A DNA stretch of 64,000 nucleotides from assembly GCA_022747635.1 (NCBI GenBank), contig JAKTNV010000009.1:66742177-66806176 (forward strand), in the 5' to 3' direction. This DNA is from Hetaerina americana (Eukaryota > Arthropoda > Insecta > Odonata > Calopterygidae). Below the pieces are notes generated by a model, which worked only from the letters and a program-made list of their open reading frames with translations, did no database searches and was not told where the DNA came from. This document shows, piece by piece, positions 63,263 to 64,000 of the stretch. Positions within the stretch are counted from its first letter, which is position 1. The number at the start of each line of letters is the position of its first letter. The translations under genes and the position numbers were made by a program.

Positions 63263-63480
63263 GTGGGCGTGGTAGTCCAGGGGGTAGAGAGTTTAACTAC
63301 AGACCGGAGGACTCGCGTTCGATTCCCGGGGACGCCTCCGGGCACTTAGCTTCACCCAAGATGTGTGGTTTTTACAGGTGACAGATCTTTCTCAGAAACT
63401 CTATGTGGCACCGGAAAAGGAACTAGTCCCCCTACCCAGTTGTGTGAATTTCACCCGCCGTTGGACTCGGTATCAACCCT
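63263..63480 (+). repeat. SINE-B, tRNA-derived
   Basis: Head GGGCGTGGTAGTCCAGGG, B box GTTCGATTCCC, then CACTTAGCTTCACCC, CAGATCTTTCTC, GGCACCGGAAAAGG and the family box GTGAATTTCACCCGCCGT. It is the best-preserved SINE-B in the window and the reference for the copies at 14.8, 17.2 and 20.0 kb. No clear target-site duplication. Confidence 0.75.
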
Positions 63481-63560
63481 CCCCTATCAAGCCCGGTTTC
63501 GGGTTGAAAACCGTGATTATTTTTTAATAATATGAACAAATCTGAGAAGGCTTTACTTAC

Positions 63561-63939
63561 GTTGATATAAGAGGGAATTTTCGAGGTAGCAAAGCACACA
63601 CAACCTTGTTCAATGATCCCGTCACGCGGTATGACCTCCACACTTTGAAACTGATGCATTTTAATTCACATTAACGGATGGCTCCTTTAAAGTTACTGCC
63701 GCAGTTATTTGAATTTTTCTTTCATGGTCCACCATTCCCATTTCTCTTCGCACGAACCCAAACACTTTGCCCTTGGGTATCATTTCATAACGAAAATACT
63801 CGCAAGTAACATTAACAGCCAACTCGTATTGCTGATTCCATCCCAAACTAGGGCTTCGAGTTTTAAGTAAATATTTCTCCATATGTTTCGTCGAATGGAG
63901 ATCATCAAACGCAGGACCGGAATTCAAATTCAAACTCAG
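63561..63939 (-). CDS. Candidate exon of unknown gene (partial, edge of window)
   Basis: Minus-strand sequence with the most protein-like composition in the window. One frame runs from a possible splice acceptor (ATTTAG at 63945-63940) to a TAA at 63661: LNLNSGPAFDDLHSTK... WNQQYELAVNVTCEYFRYE ... PKGKVFGFVRREMG, 92 codons with mixed residues and no low complexity. A second frame starts at an ATG in fair context at 63659 and reads MHQFQSVEVIPRDG...IPSYIN up to a consensus donor GTAAGT (63560-63555). Both cannot be one exon without a frameshift. Either the first is a terminal exon ending at 63661, or the second is a first exon. I recognise no family. It lies next to SINE-B at 63.3 kb. Confidence 0.3.
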
Positions 63940-64000
63940 CTAAATAGCTATTTTATAACATATTCGTATTTCTACCCACTTAATAACCTGCGTTTTAATT

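Noticed and set aside
1..64000. CRISPR arrays, bacterial insertion sequences, operons, phage genes
   Set aside because: None seen. No regularly spaced repeats with unique spacers, no dense collinear long frames; the window has eukaryotic repeat content.

Overview
The window reads as animal nuclear DNA, most likely from an arthropod (insect or chelicerate); I cannot name the species. The evidence is indirect: (AT)n and other microsatellites, tRNA-derived SINEs, a mariner derivative, a Penelope-like retroelement and several decayed non-LTR retrotransposons. There are no operons, no bacterial ribosome binding sites, no rRNA and no convincing functional tRNA. Almost every open reading frame is short and has the composition of noncoding sequence. 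I treat the window as intergenic or intronic sequence full of repeats, with one possible single-copy exon at the extreme right edge.

Layout. 0.2-1.4 kb: a broken Penelope-like element on the minus strand, with its terminal repeats in inverted orientation between two (AT)n arrays. 4.06-4.31 kb: a near-perfect 70+70 bp palindrome with a 15-bp direct repeat. 6.1, 12.0, 44.2 and 52.4 kb: isolated copies of a LINE 3' end whose conserved tail also terminates three larger minus-strand LINE fragments at 28.1-29.0, 33.2-33.7 and 47.5-48.2 kb. 14.8, 17.2, 20.0 and 63.3 kb: copies of one tRNA-derived SINE family (SINE-B here). 31.0, 58.6 and 60.4 kb: copies of another (SINE-A here); two of these are almost identical and have target-site duplications. 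31.7-32.2 kb (minus) and 40.0-41.1 kb (plus): decayed C-terminal halves of a different LINE group, with a weaker third candidate at 18.3-18.6 kb. 41.785-42.176 kb: a complete-ended, internally deleted mariner of about 390 bp.

Between these lie AT-rich stretches in which I recognise nothing, and GC-rich islands (about 8.3-9.3, 20.6, 24.2-24.5, 29.6-29.9, 37.1-37.5, 51.5-51.8, 56.1-56.8, 60.9-61.2 and 62.4 kb). The islands give long overlapping low-complexity frames on both strands and are better read as CpG-type or polypurine segments than as genes.

No set of host genes can be seen working together. The dynamics visible are those of transposons: recent SINE-A insertion, older LINE decay, a non-autonomous mariner, and a Penelope-like element whose terminal repeats may carry a degenerate hammerhead-ribozyme-like core. 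All assignments rest on motifs read by eye; no database search was possible.
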